Shown: positions 1 through 5,858, counted from the first letter of the stretch. The stretch: 7,296 bases of DNA from Deltaproteobacteria bacterium RBG_13_52_11 (GCA_001797745.1 MGQF01000014.1:24788-32083), one strand, 5' to 3'. Program-made: numbers and translations. Notes: generated by a model not told the origin, from the sequence alone.

Positions 1-390
1 GAAGGGAAAAAGGACCAGAAGCTCTTTCTTCTCTATCTTAAGGGTTCTGAGTACACATTGGAAGGCGGGAAGGTCTTCGTCATCCAGGGAAAGGTGGCTA
101 ATCGTTCTCAGGAGACCAAAAAAATAGTGAAGGTGAAGGGCTCCCTCTTCGATAAAATGGGGAAGGCGGTGGCCACGAGCACCGGGTTTTGTGGTATAAC
201 CATCACGGATGAAGAGGTCAAGAACTCCGCCTATGACTCTCTCAAGTCGTCCTTTGGGTTCATGCCAGTGGGGCAATCGCGACCCGTCCCTTCCCAGCAG
301 AGTTCCCCTTTTACCATCATCTTTTTCTCACCCCCTGAAGGGTCCACCCAGTATCAGGTCGAGATCGTCGAAGCCACGGAATCTGGCTAG
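1..390 (+). CDS. C-terminal part of a DUF3426-type protein (5' end outside window)
   Basis: The frame is open from the first base of the window and ends at TAG 388-390, giving 129 residues of a longer protein. The residues resemble the C-terminal DUF3426 domain: a 'GKVANRS' strand, then a 'VKVKGSLFDKMGKAV' strand pair, a 'TGFCG' turn, and a late 'SPFTIIFF' strand. That order (intrinsic strand, 'N-S' turn, 'G' in a 'D..G' hairpin, 'P-F-x-I-x-F' strand) is typical of the family. In the family this beta-sandwich usually follows an N-terminal zinc ribbon and one transmembrane helix, but neither can be seen here. The function of the family is not established. The TTG at 58 would be an internal start with no clear ribosome site, and coding continues upstream of it, so I treat the gene as truncated by the window edge. 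It converges on eno and shares the terminator region at 460-505. The domain call is by eye and moderately sure. Confidence 0.6.
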   Translation, partial: EGKKDQKLFLLYLKGSEYTLEGGKVFVIQGKVANRSQETKKIVKVKGSLFDKMGKAVATSTGFCGITITDEEVKNSAYDSLKSSFGFMPVGQSRPVPSQQSSPFTIIFFSPPEGSTQYQVEIVEATESG

Positions 391-459
391 GGGAAAAGAT
401 ACCTCCGCACGTTCACGACGGACTCCTGAATATTCTGATCCCTTGATATCACGGATGTC

Positions 460-505
460 AAAAAGAAAGGCCCCCTGACGGCACAAAGACCGCCACGGGG
501 CCTTT
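460..505. terminator. Intrinsic terminator shared by eno (minus) and the DUF3426 gene (plus)
   Basis: A perfect 9-bp arm pair, AAAGGCCCC (466-474) and GGGGCCTTT (497-505), is extended inward by T476-A495/G477-C494 and by CGG 479-481 with CCG 490-492. Read on the minus strand, the stem is followed at once by CTTTTT (465-460), a classical U-run, so it is a strong terminator for the eno operon. On the plus strand the tail is GCTAAAATTTCTTTTT, weaker but still U-rich, so it probably also stops the converging gene. It lies in the 150-base gap between the two stop codons, which holds no gene. Confidence 0.8.
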
Positions 506-540
506 GCTAAAATTTCTTTTTGATCTCTCGGGGGATCGCT

Positions 541-1830
541 TTATCCGCGGATGCTGTAGAAGGCCTCCTTGCCCGGAAACGACCCCTGCTCACCCAACTC
601 CTCCTCGATCCTGAGGAGCTGATTGTATTTGGCCACCCGATCGGTACGGGAGGCCGAACCCGTCTTGATCTGTCCCACGTTGGTCGCCACCGCTACATCG
701 GCGATGGTAGTATCTTCTGTTTCACCCGATCGATGGGAGATCACGGAGGTATAACCGGCCTTTTTCGCCATCTCGATGGTCGAAAGGGTCTCAGTAAGGG
801 TCCCTATTTGATTCAGCTTGATAAGGATTGAATTGGCTACCCCCTCCTTGATCCCCCTTGCCAAGCGTTCCCTATTGGTTACAAAGAGGTCATCGCCCAC
901 AATCTGTACCTTTCCTCCAAGCGTGGCAGTCAACTCTCGCCATCCCTCCCAATCGTCCTCGGCCAGACCATCCTCTATGGAGATAATAGGATATCGACCT
1001 ATGAGGTCCTCATAAAATGCCACCATCTCCGAGGAACCCCTCTCTTTCTTTTGCTCAGCCTGCAAGATATACCTTCCACCTTGGAAAAACTCACTGGCCG
1101 CGGGATCGAGGGCAATGGCCACCTCTGCTCCGGGGGTATAACTCGCCTTCTTGATGGCCTCCATGATTACCACCAGCGCCTCCTCGTTGGATCTGAGATC
1201 GGGGGCAAACCCCCCTTCATCTCCCACGGCGGTGTTGTACCCCTTGCCTTTTAAGATGGCCTTGAGGTGGTGAAAAACCTCCGCCCCCATCCTGAGGGCC
1301 TCGCGAAAGGAGGGTGCACCCACGGGCACAACCATAAATTCCTGCAGGTCTACATTATTGTCGGCATGTTTCCCGCCGTTGAGGATGTTCATCATCGGGA
1401 CTGGAAGCTGGTAGGCGGAAACCCCTCCCAGATAACGATAGAGGGGAAGGGAAAGATAAGAGGTAGCTGCCTTGGCACAGGCCAATGATACCCCCAAGAT
1501 GGCATTAGCCCCGAGGGCGGATTTATTGGGGGTCCCGTCCAGGTCGATGAGGATCTGATCGATGGCCATCTGATCCAAGGCGTCCATGCCAATGAGTTCT
1601 GGAGCGATCCGCTCATTCACGTTGGCCACCGCCTTCTGGGTCCCCTTGCCTAGATACCTTTTCTTATCACCATCTCTCAGCTCTACAGCCTCGTGCTCGC
1701 CGGTAGAGGCCCCGGACGGAACTGCTGCTCTGCCCCCGAAACCGCTTTCCAAGGTTACGTCAACCTCTACCGTAGGGTTCCCTCGGGAATCGAGGATCTC
1801 TCGTGCCACGATGTCGAGGATAGCGGACAT
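541..1830 (-). CDS. eno: Enolase (2-phosphoglycerate dehydratase)
   Basis: Enolase interconverts 2-phosphoglycerate and phosphoenolpyruvate in glycolysis and gluconeogenesis, in the cytoplasm. At 429 residues it has the usual full length. Visible functional residues are H155 in NGGKHADNN, E164 in DLQEF, E205 in VGDEGGFAP, the Mg ligands D242 (ALDPA), E286 (SIEDG) and D313 (VGDD), catalytic K338 in LIKLNQIGT, H366-R367-S368 in SHRSGET, and K389. The N-terminal 'REILDSRGNPTVEV' is also typical. I choose ATG 1830-1828: GGGAGG lies six bases upstream and the protein then begins MSAILDIVAREI. A TTG two codons earlier keeps the frame open but is too close to the Shine-Dalgarno. The ribosome site lies inside the end of pgsA, whose stop is two bases before this start, so the two are probably translationally coupled. 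It is the last gene before the terminator at 460-505. No missing residue or frameshift is seen. Confidence 0.97.
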   Translation of the reverse strand: MSAILDIVAREILDSRGNPTVEVDVTLESGFGGRAAVPSGASTGEHEAVELRDGDKKRYLGKGTQKAVANVNERIAPELIGMDALDQMAIDQILIDLDGTPNKSALGANAILGVSLACAKAATSYLSLPLYRYLGGVSAYQLPVPMMNILNGGKHADNNVDLQEFMVVPVGAPSFREALRMGAEVFHHLKAILKGKGYNTAVGDEGGFAPDLRSNEEALVVIMEAIKKASYTPGAEVAIALDPAASEFFQGGRYILQAEQKKERGSSEMVAFYEDLIGRYPIISIEDGLAEDDWEGWRELTATLGGKVQIVGDDLFVTNRERLARGIKEGVANSILIKLNQIGTLTETLSTIEMAKKAGYTSVISHRSGETEDTTIADVAVATNVGQIKTGSASRTDRVAKYNQLLRIEEELGEQGSFPGKEAFYSIRG

Positions 1831-1832
1831 AA

Positions 1833-2369
1833 TCAACCTCCCTGCTCGTTAAGGTATTGGGTTCCGATGTATATATATTGGAGTCCTGTTATGCAGGTCA
1901 AGACGGCTGTCACCCATATGATATAAGGCAAGACACTCTTTAAAAAAGGTGAATATGGAGCAAGAAGCGCCCACGCTATTGTCGCGATCTGAAAACAGGT
2001 GGCGGTCTTGCTGATAAAGATGGGCTTGATCGCAACTCTATGGGAGGTGAGGAGCAAGACGAGGATACCCAGCACGATAATGACATCCCTGGCGATAACG
2101 ATCACCGTCAGCCAACCAGGGATCATCCCCATTACGGCCAGAACGATGAAGGCGCTCGTAAGCATTAATTTGTCGGCGACGGGATCGAGATATTCCCCTG
2201 TGGGGGTCCTCTGACGGTAGACCCGTGCGATCAATCCGTCGAGGCCGTCAGTAATCCCTGCCACCACAAATACGAGGAATGCAATAAAGGGGCGCCCGTA
2301 GAGCAGACAGATGACAAAGACAGGGATTGAAAGGATGCGCAGTATGGTAAGGAGATTGGGCACATTCAT
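1833..2369 (-). CDS. pgsA: CDP-diacylglycerol--glycerol-3-phosphate 3-phosphatidyltransferase
   Basis: This enzyme makes phosphatidylglycerophosphate from CDP-diacylglycerol and glycerol-3-phosphate at the cytoplasmic membrane, the committed step to phosphatidylglycerol and cardiolipin. The 178-residue protein starts MNVPNLLTILRI, as PgsA proteins do. It carries the complete CDP-alcohol phosphotransferase signature D41-x2-D44-G45-x2-A48-R49-x8-G58-x3-D62-x3-D66. Several hydrophobic segments are visible, roughly at residues 12-38, 72-107 and 125-165. The start ATG 2369-2367 has GGAGGGG about eleven bases upstream, inside the last codons of dnaB, whose stop is only six bases away. Other members of the superfamily (phosphatidylserine or cardiolipin synthases) share the signature, but the N-terminus and length favour PgsA. 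It is co-directional with dnaB and eno in what looks like one transcript. Confidence 0.92.
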   Translation of the reverse strand: MNVPNLLTILRILSIPVFVICLLYGRPFIAFLVFVVAGITDGLDGLIARVYRQRTPTGEYLDPVADKLMLTSAFIVLAVMGMIPGWLTVIVIARDVIIVLGILVLLLTSHRVAIKPIFISKTATCFQIATIAWALLAPYSPFLKSVLPYIIWVTAVLTCITGLQYIYIGTQYLNEQGG

Positions 2370-2375
2370 TATGTT

Positions 2376-3758
2376 CTAACCCCCTCCGTCGGTTTCTTCG
2401 TAGTCACCACGAAAGAGATCCTTAAAGGTCGTATGCTCAGAGATAAAGGAAAGATCCACCCTCCCTGTCGGACCATTCCTCTGCTTCCCGATGATGACCT
2501 CTGCCGTCCCCTTGTGGTCCGAATCTGGGTTATAGACCTCATCACGATAAATAAAGATGATGACGTCGGCATCCTGCTCAATGGCCCCCGACTCCCGGAG
2601 ATCAGAGAGTTGAGGCCTTCTCCCCGGCCTGTCCTCGGCCTTCCGGCTCAATTGAGATATGGCGACCACGGGGATATTCAGTTCTTTGGCCAAGGCCTTC
2701 AGGGAGCGGGATATCTCTGAAATCTCCTGTTCCCTCCTCTCCACGCCGCTCCTGCCTTTCATCAATTGGAGATAGTCGACGATGATCAGACCCAAGCCGC
2801 GATCGGCCTTCAACCGCCTCGCCTTGGCCCTCAGCTCTAATACAGAGATGGCAGCGCTATCATCGATGAATATCGGGGCATCTGACAGCGCTCCCGCGGC
2901 CATGGTCAGCTTGGGCCAATCGCTTTCGCTCAAAAATCCACTGCGCAGTCGGGCGCTGTCCACCCTCCCTTCAGAGCACAGCATGCGAATAGCCAATTGC
3001 TCCTTGGACATCTCCAAGGAGAATATCGCCGTGGAAACCTTCGCATTGATGGCAGCGTGCTGGGCGATATTCAGACACAAGGCGGTCTTCCCCATGCTCG
3101 GTCTACCGGCTACAATGATGAGGTCGGCATTTTGAAAGCCTGCGGTCTTTCTGTCCAGATCCTTAAAGCCCGAAGGGACGCCGGTAATCAGCTCTTTTTT
3201 CTCATAGAGTTGTTCAATGACCTTAAAGCTCTCCTTGACGATCTCCTTAATGGGATAAAAGGCAGGCTTTACCCGGTTCTCTGATATACGAAAGATGGCT
3301 TGCTCAGCCTCATCCAGAAAGTCCTCAAGATCCTTACCTTCCTGGAAACTTTGAGTGACGATCTCCGTAGCCGTGCTGATCAACTTCCTCCGGATGGATT
3401 TTTCCTTAACAATCTTGGCGTAGTAAGCGATATTGGCAGCCGTGGGAACTGATTCCACCAAGCCGGCTAGATAGGAAGCCCCTCCTATCTCCTCCAACTC
3501 CTTTTTCTTCTTCAATTCATTGGTGAGGGTTATCAAATCGAGGGGCTCATTCTTCTCGGAAAGGGCGATCATACAATGAAAGATCTTCTGGTGGGCCTCC
3601 CGGTAGAAATCACCGTCCTCCAAGAATTCTACAACGGTGTTGAGGGCGTCGTTTTCGATAAGGACACCACCCAGGATCGATTGTTCCGCCTCAATGTTCT
3701 GTGGAGGGAGTTTGAAAGAAGCCGTATCTACTAAATCGGCCCTCATCTCCTTGGCCAC
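2376..3758 (-). CDS. dnaB: Replicative DNA helicase DnaB
   Basis: This is the hexameric 5'-3' helicase of the replication fork and partner of primase DnaG. Its 460 residues match the normal family length. The N-terminal DnaB domain (about residues 15-120) starts at PPQNIEAEQSILGG, followed by a linker helix and the RecA-like C-terminal domain from about residue 185. Visible motifs are Walker A GRPSMGKT (218-225), the catalytic glutamate in FSLEMS (E249), Walker B LIIVDYLQL (D328), ISQLSR (367-372), DLRESGAIEQDADVI (386-400) and the arginine-finger region KQRNGPTG (425-432). No intein interrupts these motifs, which are common insertion points. The start is GTG 3758-3756 with AAGGAG seven bases upstream, overlapping the end of rplI. 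An in-frame ATG four codons further has a weaker site. The rplI stop is three bases upstream. The rplI-dnaB adjacency is common in bacteria. Confidence 0.97.
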   Translation of the reverse strand: MAKEMRADLVDTASFKLPPQNIEAEQSILGGVLIENDALNTVVEFLEDGDFYREAHQKIFHCMIALSEKNEPLDLITLTNELKKKKELEEIGGASYLAGLVESVPTAANIAYYAKIVKEKSIRRKLISTATEIVTQSFQEGKDLEDFLDEAEQAIFRISENRVKPAFYPIKEIVKESFKVIEQLYEKKELITGVPSGFKDLDRKTAGFQNADLIIVAGRPSMGKTALCLNIAQHAAINAKVSTAIFSLEMSKEQLAIRMLCSEGRVDSARLRSGFLSESDWPKLTMAAGALSDAPIFIDDSAAISVLELRAKARRLKADRGLGLIIVDYLQLMKGRSGVERREQEISEISRSLKALAKELNIPVVAISQLSRKAEDRPGRRPQLSDLRESGAIEQDADVIIFIYRDEVYNPDSDHKGTAEVIIGKQRNGPTGRVDLSFISEHTTFKDLFRGDYEETDGGG

Positions 3759-3761
3759 TTT

Positions 3762-4205
3762 TTACTCCTTTACCACCCAAAGCTTCAACTGGGCCACTAT
3801 GGTGGGGTGAAGCTTAAGAGAAACGGTATAGGCACCCAAATTTTTTATGGGTTCCTCGAGCACGATCTTTCTACGATCCACGGACACCCCCTGTTCACGC
3901 AAGGCCTTAGCGATATCCGCGGAGGTAACCGCTCCGAAGAGCTTACCCCCTTCCCCTGCTGGTTTGGCAACGGAACAGGAGATCTCCTCAAGCTTTTGGA
4001 CCAGTGCCTGCGCCTCCTGCGCTACCCGTTCATCCTTATGCAGCAAGAGATGTTTTTCATGCTCCAAGGCCTTCTGACTTGTGATTGTCGCCATCACCGC
4101 CTTTTTACGAGGTAAAAGATAATTTCTGGCATAACCATCGGATACCCTCACCAGATCCCCTACCTTCCCCAAAGAGGGGACATCTTCCATCAAGATGATT
4201 TCCAT
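3762..4205 (-). CDS. rplI: Large-subunit ribosomal protein L9
   Basis: L9 binds 23S rRNA near the base of the L1 stalk and extends across the ribosome surface. The 147-residue protein has the standard two-domain layout. The N-terminal RNA-binding domain carries the signature GKVGDLVRVSDGYARNYLLP (13-32). A long charged linker helix spans about residues 42-75. The C-terminal domain contains KLFGAVTSADIAKAL (88-102) and ends LKLWVVKE. I choose ATG 4205-4203: AGGAGG lies six bases upstream and the protein then begins MEIILMEDV, the family start. An in-frame ATG at 4229 would add eight residues (MPEFRRTA) but would put the ribosome site inside the gene, so I reject it. It is preceded by a 232-base non-coding leader with its own candidate promoter, and followed three bases later by dnaB. 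Confidence 0.97.
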   Translation of the reverse strand: MEIILMEDVPSLGKVGDLVRVSDGYARNYLLPRKKAVMATITSQKALEHEKHLLLHKDERVAQEAQALVQKLEEISCSVAKPAGEGGKLFGAVTSADIAKALREQGVSVDRRKIVLEEPIKNLGAYTVSLKLHPTIVAQLKLWVVKE

Positions 4206-4399
4206 AGCTGTCCTCCTAAATTCCGGCATCTCTCAAACCCTCAGAGGGCGCATGCTCACACTCACCACCAGGATACCACGTTCCCTTGGCCTGACTCAAC
4301 ACACGTGTGAAGCACACTCGCCTTCCGGGAAGTTCGGGGAGCAATCATCCTCCATCATAATCGAAACATGGTAAGGCCAAGGCTACTGAGGAATTTTGT

Positions 4400-4422
4400 T
4401 GCCGTGATTATAATTCACGGCA
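4400..4422. promoter_or_regulatory. Perfect inverted repeat over the -10 element, possible operator
   Basis: TGCCGTGA (4400-4407) and TCACGGCA (4415-4422) are perfect 8-bp inverted arms around the 7-base centre TTATAAT. The candidate -10 of the minus-strand promoter falls in the centre. As RNA it would be a hairpin, but the minus-strand continuation ACAAAATTCC has no U-run, so a terminator is unlikely. The size and symmetry fit a binding site for a dimeric regulator; no regulator can be named. Confidence 0.45.
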
Positions 4423-4434
4423 TAATATTCACAA
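4407..4434 (-). promoter_or_regulatory. Candidate sigma70 promoter for rplI-dnaB-pgsA-eno
   Basis: On the minus strand TTGTGA (4434-4429), four of six matches to the -35 consensus, is followed after 16 bases by a perfect TATAAT (4412-4407). The local sequence is clearly richer in A and T than its surroundings. Transcription would start near 4400, just downstream of the rpsR stop codon and about 195 bases before rplI. The position, at the only long gap in the gene cluster, supports a separate promoter for the downstream genes. Confidence 0.55.
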
Positions 4435-4437
4435 GGG

Positions 4438-4713
4438 CTATTTGGGTAAAGCGGTAAAAGGAAGCAGGGCTACATGCCGAGCCCGCTTAATGGCCCTGGT
4501 AAGTTCCCTTTGGTGTTTGGCGCAATTGCCCGAAATCCTCCGGGGGACGATCCTTCCCCTCTCGGTGAGGAAAGTCCTCAATAAGCGATAATTCTTATAA
4601 TCAATCCTCAGGGAACTATCGGTACAGAACCGACAGATCTTTTTCCTCGTATACTCCCTTCTTTCCCTTTTTTCCCTTTTTTCTGCGTTCGATCTATTAT
4701 CCGGTCTGCGCAT
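4438..4713 (-). CDS. rpsR: Small-subunit ribosomal protein S18, zinc-binding form
   Basis: S18 sits on the 30S platform, where it forms a heterodimer with S6. The protein has 91 residues: a basic N-terminal extension rich in R, K and E (1-26), then the S18 core from about residue 27. The core includes IDYKNYRLLRTFLTERGRI and the terminal RELTRAIKRARHVALLPF. C27-x2-C30 (CRFC) together with C64-x2-H67 (NCAKH) form a four-ligand set, so this looks like the zinc-ribbon version of S18 rather than the cysteine-free one. The start ATG 4713-4711 has AGGAGG only four bases upstream; the TTG one codon earlier is too close. The preceding OB-fold gene stops 12 bases upstream. The order rpsF-OB gene-rpsR-rplI matches the conserved S6/S18 operon. 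Confidence 0.96.
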   Translation of the reverse strand: MRRPDNRSNAEKREKRERREYTRKKICRFCTDSSLRIDYKNYRLLRTFLTERGRIVPRRISGNCAKHQRELTRAIKRARHVALLPFTALPK

Positions 4714-4725
4714 CAAACCTCCTTT

Positions 4726-5052
4726 TTATCTCAAGTCTTTAACGCCATGGGCGATGACCCCTATCTCTCTACTCATCGTTCCTTCTGCTGTCTCCCAGCG
4801 GCGCTGGACGAGGCCACCCTCGACGAGGACATTTCCCCCTGCTTTCCCCTTCTGCTTTGCCCAGGACTCCGATCTTTCGTCGACGAGCATGACCCGTATG
4901 GTGACATTTTCAAAAGGGAGGGATTCATCCCCCAGCCGTTCCGAGGGGAGACTGAGGGTGAAAAAGATCAACGGTTTCCCCCGAGGAGTGTACCTGATCT
5001 CGGGGTCTTCCTTCAGCCTCCCTGCCAAGATGACGCGGTTCAGGTAAAACAC
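4726..5052 (-). CDS. Short single-stranded DNA-binding OB-fold protein (SSB-like or PriB-like)
   Basis: The protein has 108 residues and is a single OB fold of the SSB family. It begins MFYLNRVILAGRLKEDPEIR and continues RYTPRGKPLIFFTLSLPSE, which aligns with the 'N+VxLxGRL..DPE.RYT..G' opening of SSB. 'NVLVEGGLVQRRWET' matches the SSB 'V.VEG.L..R.W' strand. It ends at KDLR right after the fold and has no glycine-rich linker or acidic DDDIPF-like tip, which SSB uses to recruit partners. The usual 'W-H/V' segment is replaced by NVTIRVM. It occupies the position of ssb in many operons and of the SSB-derived primosome gene priB in others, so both names are possible and I give no symbol. The start GTG 5052-5050 overlaps the rpsF stop by one base (TAGTG) and has GAGGAGGGG five bases upstream. 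The open frame runs further upstream to 5355, but that part only shadows rpsF. Confidence 0.82.
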   Translation of the reverse strand: MFYLNRVILAGRLKEDPEIRYTPRGKPLIFFTLSLPSERLGDESLPFENVTIRVMLVDERSESWAKQKGKAGGNVLVEGGLVQRRWETAEGTMSREIGVIAHGVKDLR

Positions 5053-5480
5053 TACGTCCCCTCCTCTGCAACCGCCGACTCCTGATCCTCGGTTGTCTCC
5101 TCCCCGGGTTTTTCCTCTTGTTCTGGCTCTTTCGCCTGCTCTGGCTCTTTCGCTTGTTCTGGTTCTCCTCCCTGCCGAGAAGCCTCGATATCCCCTTCTT
5201 CCCTCTTGACAATGAGATAGCGGAGGACCTCTTCCATCAAGCGGAGGTTTCTCTCCATCTCGGCGACCAGCGCGGCGTCCCCGTTCAGGTAGAGCAGGAG
5301 GTAGTAACCCTTCTTTTTCTTCTTGATCTCGTAGGCCAGGGTATTTAAGCCCCACTCCTCGACCTTGAGCACCTTGGCTCCGCGATCGCCGAGGAATTGC
5401 TTCAGTTTTTCCAAAAAACCATCTATCTGCTCTTTGGACATCTCAGGGTCCAAAACGAGCATCGTCTCGTATATACGCAT
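5052..5480 (-). CDS. rpsF: Small-subunit ribosomal protein S6 with extended acidic tail
   Basis: S6 binds S18 and 16S rRNA on the 30S platform. Residues 1-95 are a normal S6 domain (MRIYETMLVLDPEMS start, then WGLNTLAYEIKKKKKGYYLLLYL and the final RYLIVKREE). From about residue 96 to 142 follows a low-complexity tail rich in E, Q, P and K, containing EPEQAK in tandem and ending SAVAEEGT. S6 in some bacteria has a shorter acidic tail that RimK lengthens with glutamates; whether this longer tail is modified is unknown. ATG 5480-5478 is chosen because AGGAGG is six bases upstream and the S6 signature starts there; an ATG at 5516 is open but lies in the leader structure. The stop overlaps the next gene's GTG by one base. 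Confidence 0.96.
   Translation of the reverse strand: MRIYETMLVLDPEMSKEQIDGFLEKLKQFLGDRGAKVLKVEEWGLNTLAYEIKKKKKGYYLLLYLNGDAALVAEMERNLRLMEEVLRYLIVKREEGDIEASRQGGEPEQAKEPEQAKEPEQEEKPGEETTEDQESAVAEEGT
5119..5166. repeat. 18-bp tandem repeat in the rpsF tail
   Basis: Two nearly identical 18-base units, 5119-5136 and 5137-5154, differ at two positions and are followed by a partial third unit. On the coding (minus) strand they encode EPEQAK-EPEQAK-EPEQ. The unit is a multiple of three, so gain or loss of copies would change tail length without breaking the frame. Confidence 0.85.
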
Positions 5481-5540
5481 CTTATCCTCCTCGTGGCCTC
5501 CACGGCCCTCAAACATTCAGTTGAGGGCAAGGAGGGATCT
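5481..5540 (-). promoter_or_regulatory. rpsF leader: predicted three-way junction sequestering the Shine-Dalgarno
   Basis: On the minus strand CCTCCT (5535-5530) is the exact complement of the rpsF Shine-Dalgarno AGGAGG (5491-5486). Between them are two directly adjacent perfect hairpins. One is 8 bp, GCCCTCAA/TTGAGGGC (5528-5521 with 5512-5505, 8-base loop). The other is 5 bp, CGTGG/CCACG (5504-5500 with 5496-5492, 3-base loop). With the outer 6-bp helix they would form a compact junction closing the ribosome site. A CCG lies at the hairpin junction (5505-5503); known S6:S18 mRNA binding motifs contain a conserved CCG. The anti-Shine-Dalgarno sits within about a dozen bases of the yajC stop, so a ribosome terminating there could open it. 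Confidence 0.55.
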
Positions 5541-5858
5541 TTACTCAGATTTCGACAGGCCAATAATGCAATTTCTATCCACCTTGACCTTCACTTTATC
5601 GGCGATCTCCACGGTGACCGCCGTATCCGACAGGCCGACAACGGTCCCATGGATGCCGCCGGTGGTAACAACCCTATCACCCTTTTTCAGCTTCTCCAAG
5701 AGCTGCCGATGATCCTTCTGACGTTTCTGCTGCGGCCTGATCAGGATAAAGTAGAATACGGCAAAGAGCAAGGCCATAAAAACGAAAAACGAAACAGGAC
5801 TCTGTTGACCTCCTTGCCCTTGACCAGGGGCCATGGCATAAGCAATATCACCTAGCAT
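5541..5858 (-). CDS. yajC: Preprotein translocase accessory subunit YajC
   Basis: YajC is a small inner-membrane protein associated with SecDF and SecYEG. The 105-residue sequence has a short G/Q-rich N-terminus and one membrane helix at about residues 21-40 (SPVSFFVFMALLFAVFYFIL). Next comes the typical LIRPQQKRQKDH junction and a soluble domain with LKKGDRVVTTGGIHGTV (57-73), the family hallmark. The start ATG 5858-5856 has AGGAGG nine bases upstream. The first seven bases overlap the end of tgt, which argues for translational coupling. tgt-yajC is a conserved pair; secD and secF, which commonly come next, are not present here and rpsF follows instead. An alternative start at Met9 lacks a better ribosome site. 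Confidence 0.95.
   Translation of the reverse strand: MLGDIAYAMAPGQGQGGQQSPVSFFVFMALLFAVFYFILIRPQQKRQKDHRQLLEKLKKGDRVVTTGGIHGTVVGLSDTAVTVEIADKVKVKVDRNCIIGLSKSE

Larger units (their letters stand above)
4206..4437 (-). other. Non-coding spacer between rpsR and rplI (rplI leader)
   Basis: No convincing gene is present on either strand. In related gene orders a DUF2232 membrane protein often sits here; nothing of it is recognisable. The stretch contains a promoter candidate and a palindrome near its rpsR end (separate entries). If transcribed from there it gives a leader of roughly 195 bases before the rplI start. That leader has 9-bp complementary arms CCTTGGCCT (4382-4374) and AGGCCAAGG (4292-4284) enclosing 81 bases. 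Inside the loop are two small hairpins: CTTC/GAAG (4322-4325 with 4329-4332) and GTGTG/CACAC (4305-4309 with 4313-4317). I see no known riboswitch or tRNA-like T-loop. Confidence 0.5.

Noticed and set aside
520..831. Plus-strand frames lying opposite eno
   Set aside because: They are antisense shadows of a clear enolase gene, with no recognisable domain or ribosome site.
2376..3758. Intein or frameshift in dnaB
   Set aside because: All helicase motifs are contiguous in one frame at normal spacing.
4296..4358. A 20-residue minus-strand reading frame (MMEDDCSPNFPEGECASHVC) in the rpsR-rplI spacer, possible leader peptide
   Set aside because: There is no ribosome site before its ATG, no run of regulatory codons, and no terminator directly after it.
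4400..4422. Intrinsic terminator after rpsR
   Set aside because: The 8-bp stem is perfect, but the minus-strand continuation is ACAAAATTCC, without a U-run; operator or promoter overlap explains it better.
4206..4437. tRNA or known riboswitch in the rplI leader
   Set aside because: No acceptor stem plus T-loop pattern and no familiar riboswitch core could be found by eye.
5119..5166. CRISPR-like short repeats
   Set aside because: The units are directly adjacent without spacers and lie in frame in the rpsF tail.
5053..5355. Upstream extension of the SSB-like frame, giving a 209-residue fusion
   Set aside because: This part overlaps rpsF in another frame and is highly basic and low in complexity. 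The GTG at 5052 has a strong ribosome site and begins the OB fold exactly.
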